A stretch of 64,000 nucleotides of DNA, taken from positions 62,001 to 126,000 of the forward strand of contig NZ_AZDV01000006.1 of assembly GCF_001434835.1 (NCBI RefSeq). Direction: 5' to 3'. Source of the stretch: Levilactobacillus acidifarinae DSM 19394 = JCM 15949. GTDB lineage: Bacteria; Bacillota; Bacilli; Lactobacillales; Lactobacillaceae. The notes below the pieces were generated by a model. The model was not told where the DNA came from and searched no databases. It worked only from the letters and a program-made list of their open reading frames with translations. Shown piece by piece: positions 62,016 to 64,000 of the stretch (positions are counted from its first letter, which is position 1; each line of letters starts with the position of its first letter). The position numbers and the translations under genes were made by a program.

Positions 62016-62771
62016 TCATTCGTTTAAATGCTTCTGCACCAGGGTTTTTACTTCATGGAATCGGCGCGTCGCAACGTCGGTCTGATCGCCGTTCGGAAAG
62101 ATCAACCGGCGCGTCGTCGACTCAATCCCGCTAACGTTATCGAGGTTGACCAAAAAACTTTTGTCCGTGCGGTAGAGGTCCGGATATTGGTCCGCAATAT
62201 CCTTTAGAAATCCCGGAAATTCCACCAGTTGGTTGGCGGCGTGTACCGACACCTTATGCGGGGTGTCCGCGGTCGACACGAAATAAACGTCGCCCATCGG
62301 TAAGCTAAAAGTTCGGCCCCCAATGGTGTATTGGAACAAATTTTCCGTATTTTCCAGATAATTCGTATAGCGTTGATACCCGTAATCCACGTTCTCGCGC
62401 AGCTTCTGATCGATCTGTTCCCGTCCTAAATCCTTGACCACAAAGTCCATCGGTTCCACCTTACGTTCAAACGTCAATAACGCCATCTCTGAGTGCGTGG
62501 TCACGAACACGATCTCCGCAAACCCCAGCTGCTGCCGAATCGCAATGGCAGTTTCCAACCCGTTCATATCTTCTGCCGGAAATTCGATATCTAAAAACAA
62601 CAGGGCATATTTCGGCGCGTCCGCCTCCAATGCCGCTAACAATTCTTTGGGACTGACCGTCGCCAGCTTAATCTGCATGTTGTAATCGTTAATCATGATG
62701 TACCGCTGAACAACTTCCTGGTAGTGCGCTAGTTGCTCGGGGTTATCTTCACAGAAATAGACCGATAACAC
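62016..62771 (-). CDS. LytTR-family response regulator (AgrA/PlnC type)
   Basis: A 251-residue protein. The receiver domain has acidic pocket CEDN (residues 7-10), phosphoacceptor Asp61 in LLFLDIEFP, Thr in VFVTTHSE and Lys in FVVKDLG. It is followed by a C-terminal LytTR DNA-binding domain from about residue 145 (YTIGGRTFSLPMGDVYFV...SFLVNLDNVSGIE). Translation starts at GTG 62771 with GGGAGA upstream. It is the first gene of the operon. Such regulators bind paired direct repeats and usually activate quorum-sensing or bacteriocin genes; no clear repeat pair is seen upstream. Confidence 0.92.
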   Translation of the reverse strand: MLSVYFCEDNPEQLAHYQEVVQRYIMINDYNMQIKLATVSPKELLAALEADAPKYALLFLDIEFPAEDMNGLETAIAIRQQLGFAEIVFVTTHSEMALLTFERKVEPMDFVVKDLGREQIDQKLRENVDYGYQRYTNYLENTENLFQYTIGGRTFSLPMGDVYFVSTADTPHKVSVHAANQLVEFPGFLKDIADQYPDLYRTDKSFLVNLDNVSGIESTTRRLIFPNGDQTDVATRRFHEVKTLVQKHLNE

Positions 62772-63318
62772 CGCTATCGTCTCCCTTCACTAAACACCCT
62801 TAATGTAACGTGATTTAGAACTAGTTGCAATCCTTTTCATGGGTAAAACACACTTATACTTTACATTTTGTGCAGGTGTGGTAATTTGCTGGATTCCCCG
62901 TCAAATCACACAATCCCCAGACCATGTTCCCTGACCACCATCGCCCGTGCCCGTCGTCAAGCCCCTCAAGGACAAAAAAAGTACCGCCCCCATTGGACGA
63001 TACTTTAAGCAGATTATTCCATTAACTAGTAGATAAAATTTAGCACTCCCCCAAGTTCTTAATTTTAATCGCTGACTACTTTGGTAATAATCCGTTATTT
63101 ATTGAAGCTTACTCCTTAGCACATTGTGACGTCCCAAAAAAGTTCCTCAACTAGGTGTTTACAAAGCGGGGCGCATGTTCCCCACTTGGTTAGGAACCAA
63201 GTCCTGAAGTTGTTGGTCCCTTCCAACTGCATTAAGAATATCATGGAATTAACCATTCAGACGATAAGACGCAAAAACGTCATTTAATGCACGTTAAAGT
63301 GCCTATTTTCACAACAAT
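62772..63318 (-). other. Promoter region of the sensor operon and 3' part of an upstream transcript
   Basis: On the minus strand TATAAG near 62858-62853 may be the operon -10. The terminator at 62974-63006 ends a separate upstream transcript. Near 63187-63204 a perfect CTTGGTT/AACCAAG hairpin is seen. No further coding region is recognised. Confidence 0.4.
62974..63006 (-). terminator. Terminator upstream of the sensor operon
   Basis: On the minus strand AAAGTATCG pairs with CGGTACTTT (one G-U or mismatch), followed by TTTT. Confidence 0.72.
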
Positions 63319-63396
63319 TCAATTGTGCCTAATTAGATAGGACACAAAACCAACTAAAATAACCAAATTAGCCAGGACCAAACAACCTGCAATCAA
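63319..63396 (-). CDS. Candidate 25-residue hydrophobic peptide
   Basis: A short frame starting at TTG 63396, with GGGGAG 8 bases upstream. It encodes MIAGCLVLANLVILVGF followed by VSYLIRHN. The peptide is one membrane helix with a basic C-terminal end, similar in shape to type I toxin peptides or small membrane regulators. A long untranslated tail leads to a terminator at 62974-63006. No homologue is recognised and it may be fortuitous. Confidence 0.35.
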   Translation of the reverse strand: MIAGCLVLANLVILVGFVSYLIRHN

Positions 63397-63584
63397 AACT
63401 AACTCTCCCCTTTAGTGACGCCTTAGGAGCGGCTTGGACCCAGACCGTTTGGGGGTAGCGTTCGTAGATTAAGCCGGCGGTTTCGGTGGAATGTGGCAAC
63501 CGTCACGTTGCGGGGAGTCCACTTGTCAAAGCTCGTAGCGACTGGTTAGCTTCACAACGGTTTCCTTCCTTCTACAAACTGCGT

Positions 63585-63597
63585 TAAACTTAGTTTA
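63585..63597. promoter_or_regulatory. Palindrome in the greA-like leader
   Basis: TAAACT-T-AGTTTA is a perfect 6-bp-arm palindrome about 90 bp upstream of the start. A stem TGGGAC/GTCCCA enclosing AGCC/GGCT follows at about 63604-63638. Confidence 0.45.
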
Positions 63598-63686
63598 GAG
63601 ATGTGGGACGTTAGCCGAAACCGGCTGATTCAGTCCCATCAACTCTAAGTCAATATTTAATTATTTTAATGCAAGGGGTGTCGAAA

Positions 63687-64000
63687 ATGGCCAACCAACG
63701 AGACTTTAACCCCATCACAGCGGCGGGGTACCACCAAATCGAACAAGAAATTGCGGCCCTGGAGGCCGACCGACCACATAAGATTGCTAGTCTAGCGGAG
63801 GCCCGGGCACACGGCGACCTCTCCGAGAATGCGGAGTACAGCGCCGCTAAACGTGACCTGCGTCACCTGGAAAGCCGGCTACGTTTTCTCAACAAGGAAC
63901 TCCAATACGCCCGTATCGTCACACCCAGTGCCGATCAAGTCGTCGAACTGGGTAAGTGGGTCACCCTCGAATTTCTGGACGACCACGATACCGTGACCTA
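63687..64000 (+). CDS. GreA-family transcription elongation factor (cut by window edge)
   Basis: The first 104 residues of a GreA-like protein, with AAGGGGTG upstream of ATG 63687. The N-terminal coiled coil is clear: ITAAGYHQIEQEIAALEADRP, the signature ARAHGDLSENAEYSAAKRD containing the acidic tip, and the second helix. The C-terminal FKBP-like domain begins near WVTLEFLDD and runs off the edge. GreA rescues backtracked RNA polymerase by stimulating transcript cleavage. Lactobacilli often have more than one paralogue, so it may not be the main GreA. Confidence 0.88.
   Translation, partial: MANQRDFNPITAAGYHQIEQEIAALEADRPHKIASLAEARAHGDLSENAEYSAAKRDLRHLESRLRFLNKELQYARIVTPSADQVVELGKWVTLEFLDDHDTVT

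Noticed and set aside
62782-62832. A 16-codon frame MKRIATSSKSRYIKGV just upstream of the response regulator, considered as a signal peptide precursor.
   Set aside because: No ribosome site, no leader or double-glycine motif, and no hydrophobic or cyclisable core.
1-64000. CRISPR arrays, prophage and complete insertion sequences.
   Set aside because: No regularly spaced repeats, no cas, integrase, capsid or transposase genes were found in the window.

Overview
The window looks like chromosomal DNA of a Lactobacillaceae species of roughly 50% G+C, plausibly in or near the Levilactobacillus brevis group. The evidence is gene content and signals: PepF, a BrnQ carrier under a T-box, a glycerol dehydrogenase, lipoate ligase, a choloylglycine-hydrolase-family enzyme, CPBP proteases, an HPK10/LytTR regulatory operon, strong GGAGG ribosome sites and CcpA-type cre boxes. 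The genus is an inference, because no rRNA is present.

Layout. 1-5020 is a defence block on the minus strand: type I hsdM-hsdS-hsdR (hsdR cut by the window edge), an Mrr-like restriction enzyme and an AT-rich membrane protein. It ends at a tRNA-Arg whose 3' end faces the block. 5.4-17 kb is metabolism and housekeeping: glycerol dehydrogenase; T-box-brnQ bracketed by two inverted copies of a ~125 bp repeat; rarA; marR-nnrE; a VanX-like dipeptidase; a YdcZ-type transporter; and an alcohol/aldehyde dehydrogenase pair. 17-36 kb holds hydrolases and peptidases (choloylglycine-hydrolase-like, NlpC/P60, S9, PepF, alpha/beta hydrolase), ketopantoate reductase, a stand-alone ATP-cone protein, a cysteine-free Spx, an NhaP-type antiporter, a 5'-nucleotidase and an RNase Y-type protein. 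36-57 kb is accessory and cell-envelope: paired CPBP proteases, MerR-GNAT, a CAP protein, lipoate ligase, Rrf2, a GntR/ABC operon, Usp, RluA, an ECF sigma/anti-sigma pair with an SdpI-like neighbour, and many small membrane or secreted proteins.

57.6-62.8 kb is the most unusual part. One operon encodes a LytTR response regulator and three HPK10-type sensor proteins. The two distal sensors keep the phosphoacceptor histidine (H256, H259) but have no recognisable ATP-binding boxes. The proximal one keeps the N- and G-boxes but has Arg249 where the histidine should be. The three read as complementary parts of a kinase whose activity is split between polypeptides. The operon is followed by a structured, apparently non-coding transcript with its own promoter, cre box and terminator. 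A 25-codon hydrophobic ORF lies upstream of the operon. No autoinducer peptide or export gene is recognisable.

Other points worth following are a small-RNA candidate with UCCUCC in a predicted hairpin loop (27.1-27.3 kb), NrdR-box-like sites upstream of the ATP-cone protein, and a possible small ECF regulon. The window ends inside a GreA-family gene. All assignments come from reading motifs; no database search was run.
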